Assembly: GCF_009828585.1 (NCBI RefSeq)
Contig: NZ_WSRZ01000001.1
Span: forward strand, 299,382 to 363,381
From: Shewanella litoralis
GTDB lineage: Bacteria; Pseudomonadota; Gammaproteobacteria; Enterobacterales; Shewanellaceae
DNA length: 64,000 bases
Direction of reading: 5' to 3'
Shown piece after piece: positions 9,479 through 18,280 of the stretch. Made by a program: the position numbers and the translations under genes. Numbering within the stretch: position 1 is the first letter of the stretch; every line of letters starts with the position of its first letter. The notes beneath the pieces are model-generated. The model ran no database searches, had not been told where the DNA came from, and worked only from the letters and a program-made list of their open reading frames with translations.

Positions 9479-10237
9479 ATGATGACTGCGGTACCAATGG
9501 AACTAAAACAATTTTGTCTTTGCATCTTGGTCACACTGTGCTGCGCAAGTGGCCTCCTAGCCGACACTCTTGAGCTTTCAACACTCGAGTGGCCGCCATT
9601 TTCAGGCAGTGAATTACCCGAACAAGGCATCAATAGCCAAATCATTAGCAAAGCATTAAGTTTCGAAAATCACACCCTTGCCATTGCCGTTTTACCCTGG
9701 AACCGAGCCGCTCGCAGCGTAACCACAGGCCAAGCAGTTGGGTATTACCCAACCTATTTTAATCCTGCTAATGGATTATTGTTTTCAAACCCCATAGGCG
9801 CCAGCCCCATTGTGTTAATAGAACGCAAAAATAACCCGATTATTTGGGACAAGGTCAGTGATTTAAATCAATATGAATTAGGGGTACTAAAAGGTTATAT
9901 CAATACCGTTGAGATAGACGAAATGATTGCCAATGGCAGCCAAAAATTTGAGACGGGTATCGATGAAAAACAAAATATTCTAAAGCTGGCCGCTGGCCGA
10001 ATCGATACCATCATTATGGACGTTAACGTGTTTGAATATCTAAAGTCTGATCCACAAGTGGCGAAGGTCGCCCCGCTATTACAAGTTAACCCAAAAATCG
10101 TGCAAGATAAAACCCTGCACATCACTTTTAATAATACTCAGGAGGGTAAAAAGTGGTGCGACATTGTCAATCAAGGCTTAGCGCAATTTGATGTACACGC
10201 CATGCAGGATGTTTTATTAAATCCCGTTGAAAAATAA
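9479..10237 (+). CDS. Periplasmic solute-binding-like protein (SBP family 3), orphan
   Basis: The 252-residue protein has a signal peptide ending near residue 28 (CASGLLA before DTLELS). A fold typical of amino-acid-binding proteins follows, opening with LEWPPFSGSELPEQG. No permease or ATPase gene is near, which is common for this group in Shewanella and Vibrio, where such orphan proteins may act as sensors or scavengers. The start is uncertain: the ATG at 9479 is followed by another at 9482 and one at 9497 that would give a more typical signal peptide. The ligand is unknown. Confidence 0.75.
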   Translation: MMTAVPMELKQFCLCILVTLCCASGLLADTLELSTLEWPPFSGSELPEQGINSQIISKALSFENHTLAIAVLPWNRAARSVTTGQAVGYYPTYFNPANGLLFSNPIGASPIVLIERKNNPIIWDKVSDLNQYELGVLKGYINTVEIDEMIANGSQKFETGIDEKQNILKLAAGRIDTIIMDVNVFEYLKSDPQVAKVAPLLQVNPKIVQDKTLHITFNNTQEGKKWCDIVNQGLAQFDVHAMQDVLLNPVEK

Positions 10238-10323
10238 CTGACAAATACGATTGTGGCTAAAGCGGCTAACGTAAAGTGATGACGCCACTCAATATTGGAG
10301 CATGATAGGTGATGTGACGCCAA

Positions 10324-10656
10324 CTAACGTTGGTACTTCATCCACAATTTATAGAACACCGCATTACACTGAGGGTTACTGTCCATTTTACCATCTCGAT
10401 CACAATCAGAACCTGTTAGCGTCTTCATCACATCACTGCCGTATTGTTCTATGTCGTCAGCTTCAGGCGCCACAAACTCGGTCACTTTAGGCGAGTGCTC
10501 AATAAAATCGGCTACATTTTGATAAGATAAAAACTCTTCTTTGGAAATAATCTCACTGATATCGCGAATAGGTGATTCAGACGCAGTTACCGACAATGAC
10601 ATCAGCATTAACACGCCACTAAAAAAAATATTCAACACTCTCACACTTATCTCCAT
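10324..10656 (-). CDS. Small exported protein of unknown function
   Basis: The protein has a hydrophobic signal peptide ending near TASESP, then about 85 acidic residues. It includes SDCDRDGKMDSNPQC, a Cys-bounded Asp-rich loop reminiscent of a calcium-binding segment. Possible starts are the ATG at 10656 and a GTG at 10644, and the GTG has GGAG at ideal spacing. It is transcribed convergently with the solute-binding protein gene. I do not recognise a family. The paired cysteines and acidic loop suggest a small folded periplasmic domain. Confidence 0.55.
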   Translation of the reverse strand: MEISVRVLNIFFSGVLMLMSLSVTASESPIRDISEIISKEEFLSYQNVADFIEHSPKVTEFVAPEADDIEQYGSDVMKTLTGSDCDRDGKMDSNPQCNAVFYKLWMKYQR

Positions 10657-10754
10657 CAACTTACTGAGGCAAGAATCTGATGTTAACTAAATAATGGTTA
10701 GTCGACTAATGTAAACCTGATAACACAATACTAAAAGTCGATACTGAATAAAAA

Positions 10755-11162
10755 TTAACGACCCCAATCTTCATCCAATATATCTTTTCGCTTAGCTTCA
10801 TACTCTGCAGTGGTGAGTAAACCATCGAGATAAAGTTGTTCTAAACTTCTTAATTTTACGGCGAAATCGTTTTCTTTTTTAACCTTTTCAGGTGGGCGGC
10901 TTTGCATAGCTTCGAGCTGCAAATCATGATCGGTCTCTTCATGATGGAGACTTTTATTTGAAAATATGGAGTTTCGATAAGATTGATAAACTTGAGCGCA
11001 CACACCACCCACCCAAAAAACCATAAACACTTTACCTGCGCCGTGCATTTCAGAGAAATCAAATGCCATAAACACAACAATCAACATACCGAGACTAATA
11101 AACAAGCCAACAGTCGAATTGTACTTAGACTCTTTGGTTTTTGATGTTCCGCGCAATCTCAT
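10755..11162 (-). CDS. SHOCT-domain membrane protein
   Basis: The 135-residue protein has two membrane helices (about 17-36 and 43-60) and a charged middle. Its C-terminal SHOCT domain (KLRSLEQLYLDGLLTTAEYEAKR, split here only by its own helix break) covers about 103-132. SHOCT domains are short helical modules often at the ends of membrane or stress proteins and probably mediate oligomerisation. GGAGTGTTAA precedes the ATG. It stands alone, with 95 bases to the downstream exported protein. Confidence 0.75.
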   Translation of the reverse strand: MRLRGTSKTKESKYNSTVGLFISLGMLIVVFMAFDFSEMHGAGKVFMVFWVGGVCAQVYQSYRNSIFSNKSLHHEETDHDLQLEAMQSRPPEKVKKENDFAVKLRSLEQLYLDGLLTTAEYEAKRKDILDEDWGR

Positions 11163-11485
11163 TTAACACTCCAAATAAAAGGCCAATCGATATTATTAGT
11201 GTTAAGTTAAGCCATTAATTTCGCATTATTTTTCTGTATCAGCGGCTTGAGCCAATGCTTTGAGAATTAATTATCGTTTTAACATGATCTCATTGCTCAT
11301 CATAACGGTTAATACATAAAAATAAAGTAGGCTAAGCCATTAATCGCATTACTTTAAAAGCGCCGATTATCATTCTATTTAAAAGACATTCAATCATCCA
11401 CCTCTCACTTGCAATACAAATGTATTGCAAAATTAAAACTTAACTATACACTCGTATTGTAAAATCAAGTTAAGCAGAGAGAATT
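11163..11485. promoter_or_regulatory. Regulatory region with TetR-type operator (palindrome 11409-11430)
   Basis: This 323-base region upstream of the PhlG-like gene holds a perfect palindrome: TTGCAATAC, four bases, GTATTGCAA. Its right arm provides a TTGCAA that could be the -35 element, with TACACT 16 bases later as the -10. A related half-site, GTATTGTA, follows at 11454-11461. The obvious ligand is the TetR-family protein encoded at the end of this transcript, giving autoregulation. The left part shows nothing notable. Confidence 0.6.
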
Positions 11486-12235
11486 ATGAAAATTATCCTT
11501 AGTTGTGTGCTTGGAGCCATATTGTTAATCGCCATATTTGGTGTTAACCCTTGGGCGACCAGTGCAAAAAGTAAAACGCTGTTATCTACAACTTACACTG
11601 AGCTCGAAACAGGAGTAGAGCGCAAAGCCAATGGCATATACGAAGTGAGAGCGTTAACCAGAATGCCGGGCGTGTCGGCTGATATGGTGCGTTGGTGGTT
11701 TGCCGATTACTTGCAAACAACAGCGCATTATCAACGCTGGCACCCCAAGGCACATGTGTGGATGGATTGGGAAAACAAAGTCCCAGGTGAAGTGATTGGC
11801 GCCAGCCATTTAGTGCATGAATACATAGGTAAAGATCTTCAAAAACTGCGGATACAATTTGTTGATCCAACTGAGATTTTAGGTGAATATACCCCGCAGA
11901 ATGATCGCTTTATTATCTGCGCTAGAGCGGGATTATTAGAGCAACCGATTAATGGCGCCCAAATGTGTCATGTGGTACAAAACACTGAGTATGGCGCACA
12001 AATGCGTTCGGTTTTTTGGCAAGGCTATGTTGAAAAACGTCGTGGCAATGACACCGTATTTTCAATTGAAGGGCTACTTGGCAATACCGCAGTAGCAAGG
12101 TTAATGCTCACAAATAAGCAATCTGCCATCGACTTAATGACCCATGCCATTGAAGAGATGAATATTTTAGCAGGCTTCTTGCCTGAACTTTATCAACAAC
12201 AAGGCCCAAAAAGTGAGCCCCAAACGAGTGAATAG
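11486..12235 (+). CDS. PhlG-like C-C hydrolase (DAPG hydrolase family)
   Basis: The 249-residue protein has an N-terminal hydrophobic segment (about 3-20), then a domain resembling phloroglucinol hydrolase PhlG, which cleaves a C-C bond in 2,4-diacetylphloroglucinol using zinc. Candidate metal ligands are His81/His86, the HLVHE segment (H108, H111, E112) and the C-terminal H220-xx-E223/E224, which parallels the HxxxE ligand pair of PhlG. GAGAG precedes the ATG. Its stop overlaps the TetR gene start by 23 bases, so the two form one operon. The natural substrate is probably another acylated aromatic. The N-terminal anchor is not typical of PhlG. Confidence 0.7.
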   Translation: MKIILSCVLGAILLIAIFGVNPWATSAKSKTLLSTTYTELETGVERKANGIYEVRALTRMPGVSADMVRWWFADYLQTTAHYQRWHPKAHVWMDWENKVPGEVIGASHLVHEYIGKDLQKLRIQFVDPTEILGEYTPQNDRFIICARAGLLEQPINGAQMCHVVQNTEYGAQMRSVFWQGYVEKRRGNDTVFSIEGLLGNTAVARLMLTNKQSAIDLMTHAIEEMNILAGFLPELYQQQGPKSEPQTSE

Positions 12236-12854
12236 TGGACGTAAAAAGGCTGTTGAAGCCGAAATAACCCGAGATCACATCTTAGTGAGTGCATCGACTC
12301 TGTTTTCGACTAAAGGTTTCGATGCTACCTCGCTGCGTGAAATAGCTCAGCTTGCGGATGTCACTCACAGCACCATTACCCATCATTTTGGTGCTAAGCA
12401 AGATATCTGGTACGCCATATCCGATAGAAATATTGCCGACTACCAACAACAGTTGGCTATGTCGTTGGTTCAGGTGATAAAAAATGAACATGAACCATTG
12501 GCCGTGTTTAAAACTGCGGTTGAAGTGCTGATTGATACGTTATTACGTCATCCACAACTCGTCCGTTTAATCAGTATGGAACACGACATTAACAGCGAAC
12601 GTGCCATATACCTTGATGATAAGCTTAACCAAACACATCACATGGTATCGAGCCTATTTGACCAGGCCAAAGCCGTTTCACCGCGACTACAGCCTTTTAA
12701 TGCAGACACCTTTTTAGTTGCATTACTGGGGCTTATCTCAGCGCCAGCACTGTTCCCTATTTTGCAAAAAACATTAACGCAAACCGACATCACCGACGCC
12801 AATTTTAACCCACACTACAAAGGGCTAATCATTAACATTTTGTTTGGTGAGTAA
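12213..12854 (+). CDS. TetR-family transcriptional regulator
   Basis: The N-terminal helix-turn-helix covers about residues 20-66 (LREIAQLADVTHSTITHHFG, 20 residues), followed by a helical ligand-binding domain to residue 213. The start is a GTG inside the end of the PhlG-like gene with AAGG upstream; another in-frame GTG is at 12228. Being the last gene of the hydrolase operon, it probably represses the promoter at 11425-11452 through the palindrome there and responds to the hydrolase substrate. The ligand is unknown. Confidence 0.85.
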   Translation: MSPKRVNSGRKKAVEAEITRDHILVSASTLFSTKGFDATSLREIAQLADVTHSTITHHFGAKQDIWYAISDRNIADYQQQLAMSLVQVIKNEHEPLAVFKTAVEVLIDTLLRHPQLVRLISMEHDINSERAIYLDDKLNQTHHMVSSLFDQAKAVSPRLQPFNADTFLVALLGLISAPALFPILQKTLTQTDITDANFNPHYKGLIINILFGE

Positions 12855-12867
12855 CCCGTGATGAGTT

Positions 12868-12892
12868 ACGCCATACACACTGCGCATGGCGT
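12868..12892. terminator. Possible hairpin between convergent genes
   Basis: ACGCCAT pairs with ATGGCGT across 11 bases between the convergent TetR and MFS genes. There is no strong T run on either strand, so termination is uncertain. Confidence 0.35.
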
Positions 12893-12909
12893 TAAGAGGG
12901 CTTAAATCG

Positions 12910-14067
12910 TTAGCTTATGCGGTATTTGGGCGACAATAAATAAGCCGTAATAAAGATGTATACCGGTAAAATAGCCAGTAAATATAACGCCTCCTTTAAC
13001 GAGGTGTGATGTGCAAGCACACCGATAACAACCGGGCCGCACAACATTCCACCGTAAGCAAAAGCTGCCACAAATGCGATAGCAACACCCGATTTATGCT
13101 CATTAATGGATGCCGCCTTTGAAAACACCAAAGGCACAACCACCGAATAGCCAATCCCCATCAAGGCAAACCCCACTAAGGCTAGCGCGGGCGACTGCAC
13201 CAAAATGATGATTAACACGCCAACCAAACTGAACAAGGCACAGCCTCTCACCGTCTGACTCACACCGCACTTTTCGATAAACACATGGCCCAATAACCTT
13301 GCCAACACCATGAAAATCGAAAACACAGCATAAGCCCAGGCAGCAAAGCTCATGTCTGTGGCAAACGCCTGACGCATAATCACCGCGCTCCAATCGGCAA
13401 TGGCGCCCTCGCCTAATGCACAAGACATGGCAATTAAGCCAATAGACACCAAAAACACCTTGGGTAACGTAGCATGACTCGTGGCTGAGCTTGCTTGAGT
13501 CGATGCTGCAACCAGAGTGATAAGCCCAGATTGATGAAACAACATATAAAACGGCACAAACAAGGCGCTGACAATGACAAAATGCATCAACGTACTCGCA
13601 CCGGCCCAAATAAACAACACCGCCCCAGCCGCTCCAATACCAGCACCTAAACTAAACATTGCATGAAAAAACGGCATCAGCTTACGGTTAGACAAGGACT
13701 CGGTTTTGGCTGCCCAACTATTCATCACCACATCCATGGCGCCATGTAAAAAACCAAAACAGAACAATGAAACCGCCAATGCAATGCTATTACTGCTTAG
13801 TGCTAGGCTAATAAAAGGAATGGGATACAACACATAAGCTAACTTAGACACCGCTTGCACGCCCAGTTTATCACTGAGCTTTCCCGCCAAAGGAAACGAC
13901 ACCACAGCGCCCAATGCCAGTAGTAATAAAAATATCGATAGTGTCTGTTCATCTAAGCCGAATGACTGTTTAAAAAAGGGCACTTTTGCCGCCCATGAGC
14001 CAAACAAACAACCATTAAAAATAAATAACAGTGTCACGGCATAAATATTGTTTTTAAGTGAAGGCAT
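12910..14067 (-). CDS. MFS transporter, YbjJ-like
   Basis: The 385-residue protein has about 12 membrane helices and the MFS loop GKLSDKLG between helices 2 and 3. The opening (NGCLFGSWAAKVPFFKQSFGL region) resembles the YbjJ/FucP-like subgroup. GGAATCATT precedes the ATG. It is divergent from a LysR regulator 92 bases away, which probably controls it. The substrate is unknown; this subgroup includes putative sugar or drug exporters. Confidence 0.75.
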   Translation of the reverse strand: MPSLKNNIYAVTLLFIFNGCLFGSWAAKVPFFKQSFGLDEQTLSIFLLLLALGAVVSFPLAGKLSDKLGVQAVSKLAYVLYPIPFISLALSSNSIALAVSLFCFGFLHGAMDVVMNSWAAKTESLSNRKLMPFFHAMFSLGAGIGAAGAVLFIWAGASTLMHFVIVSALFVPFYMLFHQSGLITLVAASTQASSATSHATLPKVFLVSIGLIAMSCALGEGAIADWSAVIMRQAFATDMSFAAWAYAVFSIFMVLARLLGHVFIEKCGVSQTVRGCALFSLVGVLIIILVQSPALALVGFALMGIGYSVVVPLVFSKAASINEHKSGVAIAFVAAFAYGGMLCGPVVIGVLAHHTSLKEALYLLAILPVYIFITAYLLSPKYRIS

Positions 14068-14159
14068 AATGATTCCAAGTCTTTTTGATAACGTTATATT
14101 GCCCTAAGCAAGCTAAATAAATAAAATGAATATATTTTATAAATGTATCGAATATTTTT

Positions 14160-15083
14160 ATGCTTAAACACTTAGCGAATCATTTACCCTACTTCTCGGC
14201 TGTGGCTAAACACTTAAGCTTTTCAAATGCCGCAACAGAACTGGCAGTAACACAGTCTTCAATCAGCTATCAGATAAAATCCTTAGAAGACAAACTAGGC
14301 TTTAAGCTTTTCGCTAGAGGGCAAGGCAGTAAAGTCGCGTTAACCGAAAAAGGGGCGAAGCTTTATCACGAGTATATCGTCCTTGAGCGTAACTTTAATC
14401 AAGTCGTATCGGACACCCAGCTGAGTCAACACACCACCAAAATAGAATTAACGGCGCCGGTAGACCTTGGGGTAAAGCTGATCACGCCAGCCTTAGCGAT
14501 GCTAGGCCAAAAAACGCTAGGACAAAACACCACAAACCAACCAGAACTTATTGTAAATCTTGATCTCAGTGATAACCTGGTCGACCTTAAAAAGAGTCGT
14601 TTTGATTTTTCAATACGCAATAATACCGATGAACCTGAATTAACTTACTTACCGCTTTTATCTGTTAAAAATAAACTCATTTGCAGCCAACGTTATGCGG
14701 CACAGCAAAACATCACCACCTTTGCTCAATTACAGCAACAGCACAGGTTAATCGTGAGAAATGCAACGAAAAGTAATACTTGGGAAACACTATTTTCGGC
14801 GCACAACACACAGTTTGCCCAGCATCAAAATAGACAAGTCATCAACAACAGCTTTGGGATTTATCAAGCTATTATGGCCGATGCAGGCATTGCTATTTTA
14901 GCCGAGTATTTTATTGATAAAACTAACCGTCAATTGCTGCATGTATTTGACGACAAAATAAGTCAAACCGAGTTTTTTCTGGCTTTTCAGCCCTCTTATA
15001 TTGCTAATAAATGGGCTGAATTAGTTAAAGCCCAAATCCTAGCCTATGCCGCAGAAAAACCAGCTAACTCGTTACATTATTAA
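14160..15083 (+). CDS. LysR-family transcriptional regulator
   Basis: The winged helix lies in the first about 65 residues (FSNAATELAVTQSSISYQIK) and the type 2 periplasmic-binding-like effector domain follows to residue 307. It resembles the GcvA/AmpR subgroup. It is transcribed away from the MFS gene, the standard arrangement for a LysR activator and its target. The 92-base gap has two GAATAT elements near 14130-14155 that could be part of the binding region. The stop is 16 bases from the end of the convergent AraC gene. Confidence 0.85.
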   Translation: MLKHLANHLPYFSAVAKHLSFSNAATELAVTQSSISYQIKSLEDKLGFKLFARGQGSKVALTEKGAKLYHEYIVLERNFNQVVSDTQLSQHTTKIELTAPVDLGVKLITPALAMLGQKTLGQNTTNQPELIVNLDLSDNLVDLKKSRFDFSIRNNTDEPELTYLPLLSVKNKLICSQRYAAQQNITTFAQLQQQHRLIVRNATKSNTWETLFSAHNTQFAQHQNRQVINNSFGIYQAIMADAGIAILAEYFIDKTNRQLLHVFDDKISQTEFFLAFQPSYIANKWAELVKAQILAYAAEKPANSLHY

Positions 15084-15099
15084 TGTTATTTAGCGGGAG

Positions 15100-15888
15100 T
15101 TAATAAGCATTTAGCTCGTTCATGTATTTCATCGGTGGGTGTTTCATGACTTTTCTAAACATAGTGATAAAGGCACTTACTGACTCGTAACCTAACAACT
15201 CAGATACATGTTGGACACTTTTCTTGTCTGATAATGCTTGCAGTGCGGTAATAATATCAATTTGGGTGCGCCACTTTCCAAATGTCATGCCGGTTTCTTT
15301 TTTGATTAATCGTGCCAGGGTGCGTTCTGTTAATGCAAACTCATCGGCCCATTGCGGCAAGGTTTTTCTATCGCTCGGTTGGCTTATCAGTTGTTGGCTC
15401 ATAGCCTGAATCACAGCATTTTTTGACAGCACAACATCTAGGTGCTGAATCGGCATGTCACTCAACTGATCAAATAACACTTGAGCTAAACGCGCGGTTT
15501 TACTGGTTAAGTCGTAATGTTGATCACACCCTGCAAGTTGGCACATCAACTCTTTAACTAAGGGCATAATCGCCAAGGTGCAAGTATGTTGCGGCATGCC
15601 TTGCATGTTGCTATCAATAAACACATGACACAGTTGTGCGTTATCTGAGGCGCGATTACTGTGTAGTTTATTTGCCGGGATCCAAATAGCGCTATGGGTT
15701 GGCACCATCCACATTTTTGCCGATACTTCACAGGTCACGTAACCGTGCAAAGCAAAAATTAACTGACCTTTAGGGTGAGTGTGTAACGGGATTTCATGGC
15801 TGGCACAAGCTTGTTCAATTTTAGCGATGACAGGTTGTGGCATCGATTCAAAATCGCTGATCTCATCCCACCCTACAGGCTTAAACAT
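15100..15888 (-). CDS. AraC-family regulator with cupin sensor domain
   Basis: The N-terminal cupin-like region (about 25-110) contains HTHPKGQLIFALHG and VPTHSAIWIPANKLH. The two C-terminal helix-turn-helices cover about 165-262 and end in the ESVSAFITMFRKVMKHPPMKYM signature. This cupin-AraC layout is typical of regulators of adjacent transporters. It is divergent from the CynX/NimT-type transporter 103 bases away and probably controls it. A second protein of the same architecture lies at 24644-25465. Confidence 0.85.
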   Translation of the reverse strand: MFKPVGWDEISDFESMPQPVIAKIEQACASHEIPLHTHPKGQLIFALHGYVTCEVSAKMWMVPTHSAIWIPANKLHSNRASDNAQLCHVFIDSNMQGMPQHTCTLAIMPLVKELMCQLAGCDQHYDLTSKTARLAQVLFDQLSDMPIQHLDVVLSKNAVIQAMSQQLISQPSDRKTLPQWADEFALTERTLARLIKKETGMTFGKWRTQIDIITALQALSDKKSVQHVSELLGYESVSAFITMFRKVMKHPPMKYMNELNAY

Positions 15889-15991
15889 AGACTTGTCCGT
15901 TTTGAGATATTTAATGTCACTATAGCTAAATTATCTCAGCGGGCAAATCTTTATACTGTCGGGCATTATTAAGTGAAATCTAAAGCAGCAA

Positions 15992-17203
15992 ATGACGTTA
16001 CAAACCGATAATAGCAAACCGCAATCGCGCTTCTCCGGTGTAATACTGGTGATGGGTATCTTACTGATTGCGGCTAATTTACGCGCGCCGTTTACCGGCA
16101 TTGCCCCTGTGTTAGAACAAATTATTAATCACTACACACTAAGCGGTTCACAGGCAGGTTTTATCACCACACTTCCGCTTATCGCCTTTGCAATTGTTTC
16201 CCCTATGGCAGCCATGTTTGCCAGAAGACAAGGCCTAGAACATGCCTTGTTTGCCGCGTTAATACTGATTTTATTTGGTATTTTGGCGAGGTTTATCGAC
16301 TCATCAATTATGTTATTTGTAGGCACTGCGGTTATTGGTGTCGGTATTGCCATTGCAAACGTGCTATTACCGAGTTTAATCAAACGAGATTTTGCCACCA
16401 AAGTAGCACTCATGACCTCTGCTTATGTTCTCACCATGGGCATGGCATCGGGTGGTTTTTCTGCGTTGGTGTTTCCGTTGAGTCAGTTTAATGGTTTAGG
16501 TTGGCAATTGGCATTGGGCTCGTCGGCAATGTTAGCGGTCGCGGGGTTAATTGTGTGGACAGCACAATTAGGCAAGCACACTAAACCTGCGAGCATGTCG
16601 CAATTTTCGCCATCATCAAAAAGTGTATGGCGCTATTTATTAGCATGGCAAATTACCTTGTTGCTCGGCTTAAACTCATTTTTGACTTATATCATCATTA
16701 CCTGGCTACCCAGCATATTGACAGAAACCGGCCACTCAGCGGTTGAAGCTGGGGCATATCATGGCGCCTTTCAAATTGCGACTGCGCTACCCGGCCTGGT
16801 ATTAATCCCACTGTTGGCTAAGTTAAAAGATCAGAGTGCGCTGAGCTTTATTTTAGGATTACTCAGCGCCAGCTCCGCAATAGGCTTGTTATACATGCCT
16901 GATTTTGCGTTTTTCTGGACGATTATGTTGGGATTTTGTTCTGGAGGCTGTTTTATTTTGGGGCTGTCGTTTATTAGTTTACGCACAGATGATCCGCATC
17001 AAGCGGCTTCGCTTTCTGGTATGTCACAAAGTGTCGGTTATTTATTAGCGGCGGTAGGCCCTATGATGGCGGGAGCACTTCATACCTCAACAGGTAGCTG
17101 GGAAGCGCCGTTGTGGTTATGCATTATTGCTGCGCTATTGTGTGCAATATGCGGGTTCGGTGGCGGCAGAAATACCACGTTGAATAAGTCTGCCGCGGCA
17201 TAA
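15992..17203 (+). CDS. MFS transporter, CynX/NimT family
   Basis: The 403-residue protein has 12 predicted helices. It begins with the LIAANLRAPFTGIAPVLEQI signature found in CynX (cyanate) and NimT/YeaN (nitroimidazole) transporters, a family also linked to export of small organic compounds. In E. coli, nimT is controlled by the divergent AraC-type NimR, and the same gene arrangement appears here with the cupin-AraC gene. Function in this strain is inferred only from family and context. Confidence 0.82.
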   Translation: MTLQTDNSKPQSRFSGVILVMGILLIAANLRAPFTGIAPVLEQIINHYTLSGSQAGFITTLPLIAFAIVSPMAAMFARRQGLEHALFAALILILFGILARFIDSSIMLFVGTAVIGVGIAIANVLLPSLIKRDFATKVALMTSAYVLTMGMASGGFSALVFPLSQFNGLGWQLALGSSAMLAVAGLIVWTAQLGKHTKPASMSQFSPSSKSVWRYLLAWQITLLLGLNSFLTYIIITWLPSILTETGHSAVEAGAYHGAFQIATALPGLVLIPLLAKLKDQSALSFILGLLSASSAIGLLYMPDFAFFWTIMLGFCSGGCFILGLSFISLRTDDPHQAASLSGMSQSVGYLLAAVGPMMAGALHTSTGSWEAPLWLCIIAALLCAICGFGGGRNTTLNKSAAA

Positions 17204-17275
17204 TTGATGGTGATGGTGATAAGAACAAACAGCTTACTCATCAACATAGTGAGCAGAGGCAACTCATTTTAAGAT

Positions 17276-17312
17276 GGCTTGCTTAACTGCAAGTCTAATT
17301 TAGAAGCAAGCC
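17276..17312. terminator. Possible hairpin at convergent gene ends
   Basis: GGCTTGCTT pairs with AAGCAAGCC across 19 bases and overlaps the last codons of the YjbR-like gene. It lacks a clear T run, so its role as a bidirectional terminator is tentative. Confidence 0.35.
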
Positions 17313-17660
17313 CAATTCAGATTGCTTTTTTTTACTCAGACCTGAAACAACAATACGGTAGGATTGCGCTAAATAATAGGTGAGCTCTTCATCTAACCTA
17401 CCCGATGTCTCTATTTGCTGGATCCACTTCATCCCACGGCTAGCAAAATAAGGCGCCGGATGATAACCATCATTATTTTTTAAAAATTCATAATTTAACG
17501 GTGAGGTTTTGAATGTGAATGCCGGGTCGCCATTTTTAGCCGTAAAACCAATGGCAAATACCTTACCAGCCACTTTCCAAACGTGCGAATCTCCCCATTG
17601 CATAACATAAGTTGATGCAGGTAAAGCTCCACATAATTGATTAAATTCACTGTGCTTCAA
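17295..17660 (-). CDS. MmcQ/YjbR family protein
   Basis: The 121-residue protein has the CyaY-like double-wing fold typical of YjbR/MmcQ proteins, with the family segments GDSHVWKVAGKVFAI and LTYYLAQSYRIVVSGL. The start codon appears to be TTG. YjbR proteins are described as having a DNA-binding-like fold, but no firm cellular role is known. It is followed upstream by 153 bases with no recognised gene. Confidence 0.8.
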   Translation of the reverse strand: MKHSEFNQLCGALPASTYVMQWGDSHVWKVAGKVFAIGFTAKNGDPAFTFKTSPLNYEFLKNNDGYHPAPYFASRGMKWIQQIETSGRLDEELTYYLAQSYRIVVSGLSKKKQSELGLLLN

Positions 17661-17813
17661 AAATCCATCACCGTTTATCGGGTTAGCAAAAAATCTTGGG
17701 TTATGACCAAAACGTTGGCTGCATATCCAATTAATACCAATAGCGTAGTTATTAATGCATTCATCAGAGTTAACGATGGGCTGCGCTTACCAGCCATGCT
17801 CAACCTCATGCAA

Positions 17814-18035
17814 TCAATACGTTGAATTAGGTGTGCTTTCAGGATTAATGTCGCCGTAAACCTCTTCTGGGTCGACATCATTGATCAATAACATTTCTCT
17901 AACGGTTTCAATATGATCTAATGTTTTTTGGTAATTATCACCATATTCATACTTAGTCACTTCAATTGCTTTTGGCATGTAAGTAAACGCAATTTTCAAT
18001 GCCTGTAATGCAGACTCACTCATTTTGTCACTCAT
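17814..18035 (-). CDS. Conserved small protein of unknown function
   Basis: The 73-residue acidic protein (SDKMSESALQALKIAFTYMP...) is mostly helical and soluble, with a strong RBS (AAGGAGTG) before the ATG. The coding pattern and RBS support a real gene. I do not recognise a family. It precedes the YjbR-like gene on the same strand by 153 bases and could be co-transcribed with it. Confidence 0.65.
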   Translation of the reverse strand: MSDKMSESALQALKIAFTYMPKAIEVTKYEYGDNYQKTLDHIETVREMLLINDVDPEEVYGDINPESTPNSTY

Positions 18036-18280
18036 GTCACACTCCTTAATGTTAAACCTTCTCGACTCATCACCATACTGCCAAACTTAGACGAAAACCA
18101 TGTCTTACAAAGACACAGCCTAACTTCCCATCTTTTTGCGTCTTTTAGCATGCTATCTCGTCTTATACCGAGTAAAAACGATTATCACCACGTTAATATA
18201 TCACTTTGTGAAAGTGATTCTGTTATCGATTGATAGGTGGATGTCTGTAAAGGTTAACCATTTTAAATAGTGAGAATACT

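Noticed and set aside
13103-13609. 168-codon frame within the MFS gene
   Set aside because: Same strand, different frame of a well-supported membrane transporter; Cys/Arg-rich shadow.
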